Shown here piece after piece: positions 17,258-25,802 of a stretch of DNA of 64,000 bases. This stretch comes from Bin90 sp965214635. Lineage in GTDB: Bacteria > Chloroflexota > Dehalococcoidia > Lucifugimonadales > JADFKI01. The translations under genes were made by a program, and so were the position numbers. Below the pieces are notes generated by a model that saw nothing but the letters and a program-made list of their open reading frames with translations, was not told the origin of the DNA and did no database searches. How positions within the stretch are numbered: the stretch's first letter is position 1; each line of letters opens with the position of its first letter. Where the stretch lies: contig OZ243964.1 of NCBI GenBank assembly GCA_965214635.1, forward strand, positions 2,294,001-2,358,000, given 5' to 3'.

Positions 17258-18256
17258 CTAAACCAAGTGCAGATGCTCGCGCACCTGTGGGTTGACCAAG
17301 TTGCGGGGCATCTTGCCGTCAAGCACAGCCGCCACCTCTTCGCCGTATCGCCCGGTTCGCAGCTGCAACGATGTAACTGATGTGTGCCCCGAGTGAGGCG
17401 ACAGCACCACATTGTCCATCGCAAGCAGGGGGTTGTCGGATGCGGGCGGCTCTTTTTCCAGCACATCCAAGCCTGCGCCCGCAATCCAGCCCTCTTGCAG
17501 CGCCTTGATGAGCGACGCCTCGTCCACCACAGGCCCGCGCGAGGTGTTGATGAGGTAGGCATTGGGCTTCATCATACGCAGCGCCGCCTCGTTGATGATG
17601 TGGCGCGTCTCAGATGTCAGGGGCGTGTGCAGCGATATGTAGTCGGATAGAGACATCAGATCGTCGAAGGACACGCTCCGCACGCCCTGCGAGGTGAAGG
17701 CGTCTTCCTCGATGTAGGGGTCGTGGGCGATGATTTCCAGTTCGAAGCCCTTTGCCCGCTGCGCCATTGCGCTGCCGATGCGCCCAAGCCCTAGGATGCC
17801 TATCGTCTCGCCGTAAAGCGCCCCCACATCGTACGGCGGGCGTGGCGTCCATGTGTCTGCGCGTATGTCGTCGTGCAGGTTCACCACCCTGCGGTTGAGC
17901 GCAAGCAGGAGGGACATCGCCTGATTAGCCACTTCGCGCGTCCAGAGGTCTGGGATGTTGACCACAGCGATGCCATTTTCAGTTGCCGCCTCTACATCGA
18001 TGACATCGTAGCCCACGCCGGTTCGGAGCACCACTTTGCACTGCGTCAGTGCGTCGAGCACCTTGCGCGTCATGGGCGATTCGGCAGTGATGATGCCGTC
18101 GGCGTCGCGCACATTGCGGATGATTTCGTCTTCGTCATGCGTGGAGGAGAGCAGCTGCAGGTCTGCCCCCACCTCAGCGAGCGCCGCACGCGTGTCGGTC
18201 AAGTCCTCGCTCTGCCACCTGCCTAGGTAAAACACCGTGAATTTTGCGTCCGTCAT
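17258..18256 (-). CDS. D-isomer-specific 2-hydroxyacid dehydrogenase (SerA-like)
   Basis: NAD-dependent dehydrogenase of 332 residues. The nucleotide-binding GLGRIGSAMA lies near residue 150; the catalytic Arg is in NTSRGPVVDE, the Glu in LDVLEKEPP, and the His in LSPHSGHTS. It lacks the C-terminal ACT or ASB domains of classical 3-phosphoglycerate dehydrogenase, so glyoxylate/hydroxypyruvate reductase or another 2-hydroxyacid dehydrogenase is equally possible. I start at the ATG at 18256, five bases after a GAGG core; a GTG two codons upstream overlaps that ribosome site. Regulation not visible. Confidence 0.86.
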   Translation of the reverse strand: MTDAKFTVFYLGRWQSEDLTDTRAALAEVGADLQLLSSTHDEDEIIRNVRDADGIITAESPMTRKVLDALTQCKVVLRTGVGYDVIDVEAATENGIAVVNIPDLWTREVANQAMSLLLALNRRVVNLHDDIRADTWTPRPPYDVGALYGETIGILGLGRIGSAMAQRAKGFELEIIAHDPYIEEDAFTSQGVRSVSFDDLMSLSDYISLHTPLTSETRHIINEAALRMMKPNAYLINTSRGPVVDEASLIKALQEGWIAGAGLDVLEKEPPASDNPLLAMDNVVLSPHSGHTSVTSLQLRTGRYGEEVAAVLDGKMPRNLVNPQVREHLHLV

Positions 18257-18472
18257 CTTCACCTCGCACTGATATTGCCCGATATTGCTCGATTACGATG
18301 CAATATGCCGTAGTATATCACGCTGAAAACTCCGTTGAACGCCACGCCCTTACGCATGTACAATACGCTCAATCGTAGCCCACAGGCGAAAGCGGACGGC
18401 GACTTAATGCACAGCGCACAGCGGCAGGCAAATGGGGATGGGAAAGGAAGGGCGGGGGGAATAGGCAAGAAG

Positions 18473-18547
18473 TGGTGGCAACGGGTGGGTTCGAACCACC
18501 GACCTAGCGCTTATGAAGCGCCCGCTCTGCCCCTGAGCTACGTTGCC
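18473..18547 (-). tRNA. tRNA-Met (anticodon CAT), CCA encoded
   Basis: A complete 75-nt cloverleaf. Acceptor GGCAACG pairs with CGTTGCC; the D arm is GCTC/GAGC, the anticodon stem GGCGC/GCGCT with loop TTCATAA, the variable loop 5 nt, and the T arm GGTGG TTCGAAC CCACC. The 3' CCA is encoded. G1-C72 pairs, so it is not the initiator. CAT could also be a tRNA-Ile2 whose C34 becomes lysidine; elongator Met is the simpler call. Confidence 0.92.
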
Positions 18548-18732
18548 ACAAACCTTACAGCGTAATTATACGCCAACGCTATGGGCAATTAAAGTGGTTA
18601 GTTGAAGATAATCCATCAGTCGATGTCAGTCGGATGCGATAACGAGCGCAGACTGCCGTACCCGCTCTTGATGCGTTCTTGCCAACGCAAGGGTTCAATT
18701 GCGAACGATTTCCGCGGCGGACGACTGAAAAC

Positions 18733-19137
18733 ATGGTGCGAAGTATGAACAATGCCAGCATAGATCCCTTAGTCAAGCGCGCCGTGGCAGATGCGGTGAT
18801 GGAGCGTGCGTCTATTGAGCTTCGCAAGCTGCTATCCGAGCTTGCCGCCGCGCTGGATCCGTTCCCGAACTTCATGGGCTTGGCATCAGTGCAAGCCGTG
18901 GAGGTAGAGCCTAGCGCATCGTCCAACCCGGACAACGGCTGCGTGGTTGTCTGCCCGGATGGCGAACTCCGCGAGCTGGTTTTGCGTATGATACCCGGCC
19001 CGTTTGATATGGGCGGCGTGGAGCAGACGAATGAGATGGCAGAGCTAGACTTGCCCGCCGGCGAGTATGTGGCATACGCCTACGCCGCCGTGGGACAACT
19101 ACTGGGTCTGCTAGAGGAACAGCAAGCAGCTCAGTAA
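18733..19137 (+). CDS. Hypothetical protein
   Basis: A 134-residue acidic protein that I do not recognise. It has an N-terminal helix (KRAVADAVMERASIELRKLL), a middle strand-rich part (GCVVVCPDGELRELVLRM) and a helical C-terminus (YVAYAYAAVGQLLGLL). No signal peptide, membrane segment or metal motif is seen. Codon use and the long frame support a real gene. The start is uncertain: ATG at 18733 or 18745, neither with a strong ribosome site. It converges with the MBL gene and overlaps its 3' end by 7 bp. Confidence 0.6.
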   Translation: MVRSMNNASIDPLVKRAVADAVMERASIELRKLLSELAAALDPFPNFMGLASVQAVEVEPSASSNPDNGCVVVCPDGELRELVLRMIPGPFDMGGVEQTNEMAELDLPAGEYVAYAYAAVGQLLGLLEEQQAAQ

Positions 19138-19892
19138 TCCTCGCCGTGAATGGTCTTGCCGCGCAGCAATCGGCTCGGCACACGCTTGAACACGAACTTC
19201 CACCATGTGGGCAGCTCGGGGTGAGTGTCCATCAGCTCGCGCAGCATTGCCGCAGCGCCGCTCAGCATAGGAAGCCCGTGCCCACCGCAGAGCATGTCAA
19301 ACTCCATAGACGCAAGCCGTTCGAGCGAGCGCTGATACGCCGTCAGGTCGCTGCCGGGGAACGGCATCGAGCGACTTATTCGCCTGCCATTGCTGAATAT
19401 CGTGTCGCCGCTGAACAGCAGCCCTTGTCGCTCCAGCAGGTAGCACACGCTGCCGGGGGTGTGTCCCGGCGTGTGTATCACGCGGATTCCGCCCGCCACG
19501 GGGATGATGTCCCCGTCCGCCAGTAGCAGGTCAACCGGTGCGTGCTGCAAGAACGGCAGCCGGGCGTCGAATGCGTTGAACACGCCCATGTATTTCAGCC
19601 CATGTCCGCCCGCATTGTGCGGCTTGGCGTCTCCCGGATGCGCCGCCACATTCGCCCCGCTGTCCCGCCGCAGCGCCACCACTCCCCCCGTGTGGTCGGG
19701 GTGACTGTGCGTCATCAGGATAGACCGCACCTCGCTCGGGCGCCTGCCGATGCTCTCTATGTATCTGAACACGCGCTGTGCGCTCCAAGGCGCATCCGTA
19801 TCCACAAGCGCCAGCTCGTGCTCGTCCTCAATCAGGTACATCCGCGACAAGCTGGTGTTTGGTATGGCGTGAACTCCCGGTATAATCTCCAC
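19131..19892 (-). CDS. Metallo-beta-lactamase-fold hydrolase (glyoxalase II-like)
   Basis: A 253-residue MBL-fold protein. The HSHPDH motif (THSHPDHTGG) is near residue 63, the second metal His in HTPGHTPGSVC, the bridging Asp in FSGDTIFS, and the last His in CGGHGLPML. The C-terminal basic segment (FKRVPSRLLRGKT) is outside the core. A GTG at 19892 with AGGAG eight bases upstream is the best start; an ATG at 19919 is possible. Thioester or lactone hydrolysis is the general family activity; no substrate is implied by the neighbours. Confidence 0.84.
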   Translation of the reverse strand: MEIIPGVHAIPNTSLSRMYLIEDEHELALVDTDAPWSAQRVFRYIESIGRRPSEVRSILMTHSHPDHTGGVVALRRDSGANVAAHPGDAKPHNAGGHGLKYMGVFNAFDARLPFLQHAPVDLLLADGDIIPVAGGIRVIHTPGHTPGSVCYLLERQGLLFSGDTIFSNGRRISRSMPFPGSDLTAYQRSLERLASMEFDMLCGGHGLPMLSGAAAMLRELMDTHPELPTWWKFVFKRVPSRLLRGKTIHGEDY

Positions 19893-19993
19893 CGAACTCA
19901 CTCCTTGCCGCCACCGCATCGCCCAAAAGCAGGCTACCTCACTACATTATAATAGCGCAAAAGCTGCTCGGTCTCTCAACTGACAAGGCTTCA

Positions 19994-20022
19994 CTGACAA
20001 TCCCAACACTTATGCGTATAAT
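19994..20022 (+). promoter_or_regulatory. Sigma70-type promoter of the LLM oxidoreductase gene
   Basis: CTGACA (19994-19999), a 17-bp spacer and a consensus TATAAT (20017-20022) lie about 45 bp before the ATG at 20068. Strong match by sequence alone. Confidence 0.65.
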
Positions 20023-20067
20023 ACGCCCAAATCCTGAAGACCCCAAAATAGCGAGGAGACTGCGCTG

Positions 20068-20910
20068 ATGAAAATCGGAATATCCACCTTCCCCACTGAC
20101 TACTCTGCGGACATAGCGGTCATTGCTGCGCGCGCGGAAGCGCTCGGCTTCGAGTCGCTGTGGGTACCGGAGCATCCCATCCTGCCGGTGCATGCGGCGT
20201 CGCCGTGGCCCGGCTCGCCCGACGGGGTCATCCCCAAGGTGTACGCCGACATCGTTGATCCGTTCGTAACGCTGGGCAGGGCGTCTGCGGTTACCACAAC
20301 GCTCAATCTTGGCACTGGCATCTGCCTAGTGCCGGAGCGCAATCCGCTGTTGCTCGCCAAGGAAGTGGCTACGCTGGATATGTACTCTAATGGGCGCTTC
20401 CTGTTCGGCATCGGGGCGGGCTGGCATCGTGAGGAAACCACGATTATGGGCGGCGACTTTGCTCATCGATGGTCTCAAACGCGCGAGGCGATTTTGGCGA
20501 TGAAGCAGCTTTGGACGCAGGTGGAGAGCGAGTATCACGGCAAGTACTACGACTTCCCGCCGGTGTATTCGTTCCCGATGCCCAAGCAGCGCCCGCATCC
20601 CCCCGTGCTGCTTGGCGGGATGGCGCGCAATGTGTTTCGGCGCATCGTGGATTACGGAGACGGCTGGATGCCGAACCGCGTTACGCCCGAGCAGGTGCGG
20701 CAAGGCTGCGAGACCATCGCCCAGCTTGCGGAAGACGCCGGCAGATCCCCCGCATCCATCAGCGTGTCCGTCTTCGGTCAGCCCGCCGACCCGGACCTCA
20801 TCCGACAGTTCGAAGACGCCGGCGCAGAGCGGGTGATGGTGCGCCTAGAGACCGCGCCCGAAGAGGAATCGATAGCCAACATGGAGCGCATCGCCGAAGC
20901 CGTCTTATAG
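20068..20910 (+). CDS. LLM-class (luciferase-like) F420/FMN-dependent oxidoreductase
   Basis: A 280-residue TIM-barrel flavoenzyme of the luciferase-like superfamily. MKIGISTFPTDYSADI, LGFESLWVPEHP, TLDMYSNGRFLFGIGAGWHREE and PPVLLGGMARNVFRRI are typical of the F420-dependent TIGR03619 branch. These enzymes act on diverse organic substrates, often oxidative in SAR202-type organisms (family knowledge). GAGGAG lies ten bases before the ATG and a consensus promoter lies upstream. The neighbouring LLM gene at 20.9-22 kb is convergent and belongs to a different subfamily. Confidence 0.87.
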   Translation: MKIGISTFPTDYSADIAVIAARAEALGFESLWVPEHPILPVHAASPWPGSPDGVIPKVYADIVDPFVTLGRASAVTTTLNLGTGICLVPERNPLLLAKEVATLDMYSNGRFLFGIGAGWHREETTIMGGDFAHRWSQTREAILAMKQLWTQVESEYHGKYYDFPPVYSFPMPKQRPHPPVLLGGMARNVFRRIVDYGDGWMPNRVTPEQVRQGCETIAQLAEDAGRSPASISVSVFGQPADPDLIRQFEDAGAERVMVRLETAPEEESIANMERIAEAVL

Positions 20911-20948
20911 AAAAGAGCGGCAGTGCTTGCGGCATGAAAGCCTCATCT

Positions 20949-21983
20949 TCATGTGAACAGGGGCATAACCTTGTCGGCGAACAGGCGCATCGAGGCTTGG
21001 GCTTTCGCCGGATCCATTTCGCCAGTGTTGAACTTCAGCATCAGGTTGCGGACGCCCGCATCACGCATCGCCGCGATTTCGTCCGCAGCCTGCGACGGCG
21101 TTCCCATAATGAACGACTCGGTTAGCTGCTCCTTGTATGACGCTGTGTCGCTGGCGCCCTCCGGCGCATAGCCGCCCGGGTTGTAGTTGACCCGCGCTTG
21201 TGTGAAGTGCTGCCGCTCCCGCACGAACCCTTCCGACGCAATGTCGTGCGCCTCGCTGTAAGATTGCGCCACGAATATGTTGCGAGACGCCCAGCAGCGT
21301 CCGAGTGTGTCGTCGGTGGTCTGCTCGCTGAAGCCCGCTTCTAGCATCGTGGCGCGGTATGCGTCCAGCCGCTTGGTGAGCGTGGGTGTGGGCATGATGC
21401 CCAGCATCACCGGACGCCCTATCTTTGCCATAGCGATGGTGGACGCCTCCCCGAGGCAGGCGCGCACCAGCGGCGGATGCGGCTTTTGGTATGGCTGGGG
21501 GCGCAGTATGGGGAACGACACCTGCCAGTGCGTGCCCTCGTGCTTCAGGTCGCGCGCTGTCCACGCCTTGACGAGCAGTTCCTCGGACTCGGCAATCCGC
21601 TCAAGCCCGTCCTCCATCGTCAGCCCGAACCCGATGTATTCGTAGTGGTTGAACGCTGAACCGCGCCCCGTGCCGACTACCAGCCGCCCCTTGCTCAGGT
21701 TGTCTAGCAGCGCCGTCTGCGCCGCCAGCCGCACGGGATGATGCAACGCCATTTCGACGACGGCAAAGCCAATCTTGATGCGCTTGGTTCGCGCCGCAAT
21801 CGCCGCAGCGAACACTACCGGATCCGCATACGCCACTGCGCCATCGAAGTGATGCTCGGCAAGCCAAACCGCATCAATCCCCACAGCGTCTGCAAGCTCA
21901 ATCTCTTGCAGCGTATCATCTATCACCGACCCGTCGTTGTCGGGGTGGTGGCTGACCGGAAATATGAACGAACCGAAGCGCAT
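20949..21983 (-). CDS. LLM-class flavin-dependent monooxygenase/oxidoreductase
   Basis: A 344-residue bacterial-luciferase-family protein. MRFGSFIFPVSHHPDNDG, GIDAVWLAEHHFDGAVAYADP, VGTGRGSAFNHYEYIGFG and the late QAADEIAAMRDAGVRNLMLKF fit the FMN-dependent luciferase alpha-like branch. It probably needs a flavin reductase, which is not adjacent. It converges on the F420-type LLM gene with 38 bp between the stops. The substrate is unknown; co-location of two LLM enzymes suggests catabolism of recalcitrant organics (inference). Confidence 0.87.
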   Translation of the reverse strand: MRFGSFIFPVSHHPDNDGSVIDDTLQEIELADAVGIDAVWLAEHHFDGAVAYADPVVFAAAIAARTKRIKIGFAVVEMALHHPVRLAAQTALLDNLSKGRLVVGTGRGSAFNHYEYIGFGLTMEDGLERIAESEELLVKAWTARDLKHEGTHWQVSFPILRPQPYQKPHPPLVRACLGEASTIAMAKIGRPVMLGIMPTPTLTKRLDAYRATMLEAGFSEQTTDDTLGRCWASRNIFVAQSYSEAHDIASEGFVRERQHFTQARVNYNPGGYAPEGASDTASYKEQLTESFIMGTPSQAADEIAAMRDAGVRNLMLKFNTGEMDPAKAQASMRLFADKVMPLFT

Positions 21984-22098
21984 CTGTGCCTCCCGTGCGG
22001 TTTAGTGTTAAATCGGTTGTGCTGCATCGGTGCGATGCAACCTAACCAGTATATCCTAATTGCACGGCGGTTCGCCTTGTTCACTTGCCTAGTCTTGC

Positions 22099-23058
22099 CT
22101 AGTGCAACGGCGCCCCTGCGGTATAGACCTCATGCGCCGCCGCCACGATGGAAGGGTCTGGCGCACACGCCACGGATGGGTCTTTGTCATCGTAGTCGAA
22201 CATCTGCAGCACATGGCGCATGGAATTTATTCGCGCGCGCATCTTGTCGTCCGACTTGATGATAGTCCAGGGCGAAATGTCGCTATGCGTCAAGAAGAAC
22301 ATCGCCTCTTTCGCCTCTGTGTACTCGCGCCACTTGTCCATAGACATAATATCCACTTCGCTGACCTTCCACTTCTTCAGGGGGTCATTTGCGCGCTTCT
22401 CGAACCGACGGAGCTGCTCTGTTCGGCTTACGGAGAAGTAGAGCTTTATCAAGTGGATGCCGCTGTCCACAATCATCTTCTCCAATACCGGCGCTTGCTG
22501 GATGAACAGCCGGTATTCGGTGTCGCTGGAAAAGCCCATGACGCGTTCCACACCGGCGCGGTTGTACCAAGAGCGGTCAAACAGGACGATTTCGCCGGCT
22601 GTTGGGAAGTGGCGAATGTAGCGCTGGAAGTACCACTGCCCCGCCTCCACATCGGACGGCTTGTTCAGCGCCACCACGCGCGCACCGCGGGGGTTCCAGT
22701 GCTCCATAAAGCGCTTGATTGTGCCGCCCTTGCCCGCAGCGTCCCTGCCCTCGAACAGGATTATCATCCGCTCGCCCACTTCTTTCGCCCAGTTTTGGAG
22801 TTTCACAAGCTCCACCTGCAGCTTCAGTTTGTGTGCGTAGTATTCTCGCGAACTCATCCGATGGGCGTAGGGATAGATGTTTTCCCTGAAAAACCGCACC
22901 CTGTCCTCTGGGCTGATGTTCAGCGGGTCGTCCAGAGGCTCGGACTCCGGGATGAGCGGGCGCATCTTCTTTATGGCGCGCCCCTTCTTCGGCATAACCT
23001 CGAGCGAGGTGGGCAAGCTCCGTGTGGCATCTTTCTGTAATAGGGTCTTTTCTGCCAT
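22099..23058 (-). CDS. ppk2: Polyphosphate kinase 2 family protein
   Basis: Transfers phosphate between polyphosphate and nucleotides. Walker A GRDAAGKGG, the lid and Walker B region LFDRSWYNRAGVERVMGF, and DIMSMDKWREYTEAKEAMF place it in the PPK2 class I/III core. An N-terminal extension of about 55 residues is basic (KKGRAIKKMRPL). It is 319 residues long, whereas core PPK2 proteins are about 230-300. AAGGTGA stands four bases before the ATG. Direction (ADP or GDP phosphorylation) cannot be read from the sequence. Confidence 0.9.
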   Translation of the reverse strand: MAEKTLLQKDATRSLPTSLEVMPKKGRAIKKMRPLIPESEPLDDPLNISPEDRVRFFRENIYPYAHRMSSREYYAHKLKLQVELVKLQNWAKEVGERMIILFEGRDAAGKGGTIKRFMEHWNPRGARVVALNKPSDVEAGQWYFQRYIRHFPTAGEIVLFDRSWYNRAGVERVMGFSSDTEYRLFIQQAPVLEKMIVDSGIHLIKLYFSVSRTEQLRRFEKRANDPLKKWKVSEVDIMSMDKWREYTEAKEAMFFLTHSDISPWTIIKSDDKMRARINSMRHVLQMFDYDDKDPSVACAPDPSIVAAAHEVYTAGAPLH

Positions 23059-23177
23059 AGTTCACCTTTCAATGAAAGCCGATACAGTTCCATACTCGCT
23101 ATGCTAATACGCCATTGCGAAAATTACAAACGGCGCTTGTTCCCTTTGCGTTCACGCCCCTTAATCGACATAATGCC

Positions 23178-23204
23178 ATCGTGAAAGAAAATCTAGTTCA
23201 CGAT
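23178..23204. promoter_or_regulatory. Candidate operator (8-bp inverted repeat)
   Basis: ATCGTGAA and TTCACGAT form an 8-bp perfect inverted repeat with an 11-bp spacer, giving about two helical turns between half-site centres. It lies 85 bp before the DipZ-like lipoprotein gene and fits a dimeric repressor site, though a weak hairpin is an alternative. Confidence 0.3.
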
Positions 23205-23289
23205 AAGCGCATCTAAACAAGCAAACCCACAAATCCACAAAGGGACGGAAAAGCAGCAACACTGCACCCAAAGCATTAGGAGTGCACGA

Positions 23290-24648
23290 ATGAGAACTAT
23301 GTTCAAGTTTATCCGAACGAAACCGACGGCATTGACGCTGGCACTGCTGGCAATTGGGGCGTTGGCGCTGGTCGCCTGCGGCAGCGCATCGCCGCCCGAT
23401 GCCGAACCCGCAACACAGCCCGCATCGCAAGCGGCGGCGGCAGCGCCAACCACAGCGCCTGCGGCTACTGCCACCAAGATGCCCACTGCCGCACCCGCAG
23501 ACACGCCCACTCCGGTGCCGTCCAAGCCCGCAGCACAGGCACAGCCGTCCGACTCCAGTCTCATCGTTACGCCGCCCACCGGCAATGAGCAGACCGTCCC
23601 GGAGATAACGGGCATCGCAAGCTGGATTAACTCCGACCCTCTAACCTTCGAGGAACAGCGGGGCAAAGTGCTGCTGGTGGACTTTTGGACATACACCTGC
23701 GTGAACTGCATCCGCACGCTGCCCTTCCTGAAGGCGTGGCACGAAAAGTACGCTGAACACGGACTGGTCATCGTTGGCGTCCACACTCCGGAGTTTGAGT
23801 TCGAGAAGGATAGGCAGAATGTGCTTGAGGCTACGGAAGAGTTCGGCTTGGAGTGGGCGGTCGCCCAAGACAACGACTTCAAGACATGGCGCGCATTCCG
23901 CAACCGCTACTGGCCTGCGAAGTATCTCGTGGACAAGGATGGGCTGATACGCTATACGCACTTCGGCGAGGGCGCATATGACGAAACCGAGCTGTGGATT
24001 CGCGGCTTGCTGGAAGAGACCGGCGCAGACCTCAGCTCTGTTGCGGCGCACACGATACCCGAGCCGCGCCACGCCGTAGACCTGCGCCAACGCTCCCAAG
24101 AGACGGGGCTGACACGCGAGCTGTATGCGGGGTTCGAGCGCAACTACGGCGCACTGCTGTCGTCTGCGCCATATGTACTGCATCAGGAATACTACGAGGA
24201 AGAGGGCGTGGAGCGCTTCTACCAAGACCCCGGCGACTACAAGAACCACTTCCTATACCTGCAAGGACTGTGGCGCAACGATGCTGAACGGCTTGTTCAT
24301 GCGCGCGAGACCACCGACTTCGAGGATTACCTCGCCATCAAGTTCAACGCCACTAGCGTCAACGCTGTGATGTCCCCGGTTAACGGCAATGCCTACAAGG
24401 TGCGCGTTACGCTGGACGACAAGCCCATCAGCATGGACGCCGCAGGCAGCGATGTGGTATTCGATAAGGACGATGGCAACGGCTATGTGCTAGTCGATAC
24501 CGCCCGCATGTACAACATCGTCAACCTGTCCGAATTCGAGGGGCACGAACTCAAGCTCAGCTCCAACGCAGACGGGTTTTCCATTTTCGCCTACACATTC
24601 GGCGCATACGATGGGGGCGAACCCGCTCCAACCGGGCCTAATGGCTAA
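23290..24648 (+). CDS. Thioredoxin-like lipoprotein with DipZ-type C-terminal domain
   Basis: A 452-residue exported lipoprotein. The signal peptide ends in lipobox LVAC with Cys30. A Pro/Ala/Thr-rich linker (about 31-100) leads to a TlpA/thioredoxin domain with CVNC (Cys137, Cys140) in FWTYTCVNCIRTLPFL. After that comes a region resembling the DipZ C-terminal beta-domain (GNAYKVRVTLDDKPI, YNIVNLSEFEGHELKL). Unlike DipZ it has no CcdA membrane domain, so an electron donor must be supplied elsewhere. AGGAG lies seven bases before the ATG. It is followed by a second thioredoxin-like lipoprotein in the same direction. Confidence 0.87.
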   Translation: MRTMFKFIRTKPTALTLALLAIGALALVACGSASPPDAEPATQPASQAAAAAPTTAPAATATKMPTAAPADTPTPVPSKPAAQAQPSDSSLIVTPPTGNEQTVPEITGIASWINSDPLTFEEQRGKVLLVDFWTYTCVNCIRTLPFLKAWHEKYAEHGLVIVGVHTPEFEFEKDRQNVLEATEEFGLEWAVAQDNDFKTWRAFRNRYWPAKYLVDKDGLIRYTHFGEGAYDETELWIRGLLEETGADLSSVAAHTIPEPRHAVDLRQRSQETGLTRELYAGFERNYGALLSSAPYVLHQEYYEEEGVERFYQDPGDYKNHFLYLQGLWRNDAERLVHARETTDFEDYLAIKFNATSVNAVMSPVNGNAYKVRVTLDDKPISMDAAGSDVVFDKDDGNGYVLVDTARMYNIVNLSEFEGHELKLSSNADGFSIFAYTFGAYDGGEPAPTGPNG

Positions 24649-24749
24649 TGCGCCCGAATCGCCGTCATTCTGAATTTACGCGGTGGCATCTACGAAACAT
24701 CTGTGGGTGTTGCGGTTGAGACGCCGCCGCCGCACTAGCGCAGAAGGCA

Positions 24750-25724
24750 ATGCACACATCAATCATCGCATCAACTCGCTTGGTCAGAAGTATGAGGCAG
24801 GCAGCCCCGGTCTTCCTGCTCGCAGTGTTGGCGGTGCTGGCTTTCGCCTGTCAGCAGACCGCCCCGGCGGCAGGGGAAGACGCCATATCCGAATACGCTC
24901 GCCCCGATGAACTGGAACTCATCAAGGGGCCTGTGTCTGCTGATGGGCTGCAAGCCATATTCGCCACGCCCGACCTTGCAACCGGCGAGCAGCGCGTCGC
25001 CGTAGTCCTGACTTCGGAGCAGGGACTCGTCCGCTCGCCCATCGCAACGATGACCACCTACTACCATCCCGATGGCGCAGCGCCGGAGATGCGCGAAGCC
25101 GCAGTTGCCGTCTTTCGCCCATTTCCGCTGGGCACACGCGGCTTATACTCTGCGCAAGTCAACTTCGACATCCCCGGCAAATGGCGCTTGGAAATCGCAG
25201 TGCTGGACGAAGATGCCAACACCCAAAGGGCGGAGATCACCTTCCAAGTGCCAGAGCAAAATATCGCCCCTGCCATCGGTGCGCATGCGCCCGCAAGCGC
25301 AAGCAAGACCGCCCACGACACGCCTATGGAGCAGCTCACCACCGGCTCGATGTACGATCCCGACCTTTACCAGATTACCATCGCCGACGCCGTGCAATCT
25401 GGCATTCCCACCGTCATCGTGATGGCAAGCCCGGCATTCTGCACGAACGCGGTATGTGGCCCGCAAGTGGAGGTGTTAAGCGAACTGCAAGACAGGTATG
25501 CGGGGCAAGCCAACTTCATCCATGTGGATTTCTACGACAATCCGGACGAAATCCAAGGCGACCTCACTCGCGCGCGCGTGTCTCCGACGGTGAAGGAATG
25601 GCGCTTGCCCAGCACGGAATGGTCGTTCATCGTCAACAGGGAAGGCGTGGTGCATCAGCGCTTCGAAGCCTTTGCCCCAATTGACGAGCTTGAGCATTCG
25701 CTGTTGGAGTTGCTGGAAGGCTAG
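24750..25724 (+). CDS. Thioredoxin-fold lipoprotein with CxxxxC motif
   Basis: A 324-residue predicted lipoprotein. The hydrophobic segment VFLLAVLAVLAFAC ends in a lipobox with Cys34. The middle (about 50-170) looks like an immunoglobulin-like beta domain (YYHPDGAAP, YSAQVNFDIPGKWRLEI). The C-terminal 120 residues form a thioredoxin-like fold with CTNAVCGPQ (Cys231, Cys236), four residues between cysteines as in SCO-like or peroxiredoxin-like proteins rather than CxxC. It lies 101 bp after the DipZ-like lipoprotein; both probably act in extracytoplasmic redox or copper chemistry. A shorter start at the ATG at 24792 is possible. Confidence 0.75.
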   Translation: MHTSIIASTRLVRSMRQAAPVFLLAVLAVLAFACQQTAPAAGEDAISEYARPDELELIKGPVSADGLQAIFATPDLATGEQRVAVVLTSEQGLVRSPIATMTTYYHPDGAAPEMREAAVAVFRPFPLGTRGLYSAQVNFDIPGKWRLEIAVLDEDANTQRAEITFQVPEQNIAPAIGAHAPASASKTAHDTPMEQLTTGSMYDPDLYQITIADAVQSGIPTVIVMASPAFCTNAVCGPQVEVLSELQDRYAGQANFIHVDFYDNPDEIQGDLTRARVSPTVKEWRLPSTEWSFIVNREGVVHQRFEAFAPIDELEHSLLELLEG

Positions 25725-25802
25725 GCGCAGCGCTCGGCTTGCGGCGGCGCGCCCTCGACGGGTTCTAGCGCGCGGGCAAGCCTGCCCCACAAGCGGTTTC
25801 GC

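Noticed and set aside
22102..23040. 312-codon plus-strand frame opposite the PPK2 gene
   Set aside because: Antisense shadow of PPK2; His/Val/Leu-rich translation without family features.
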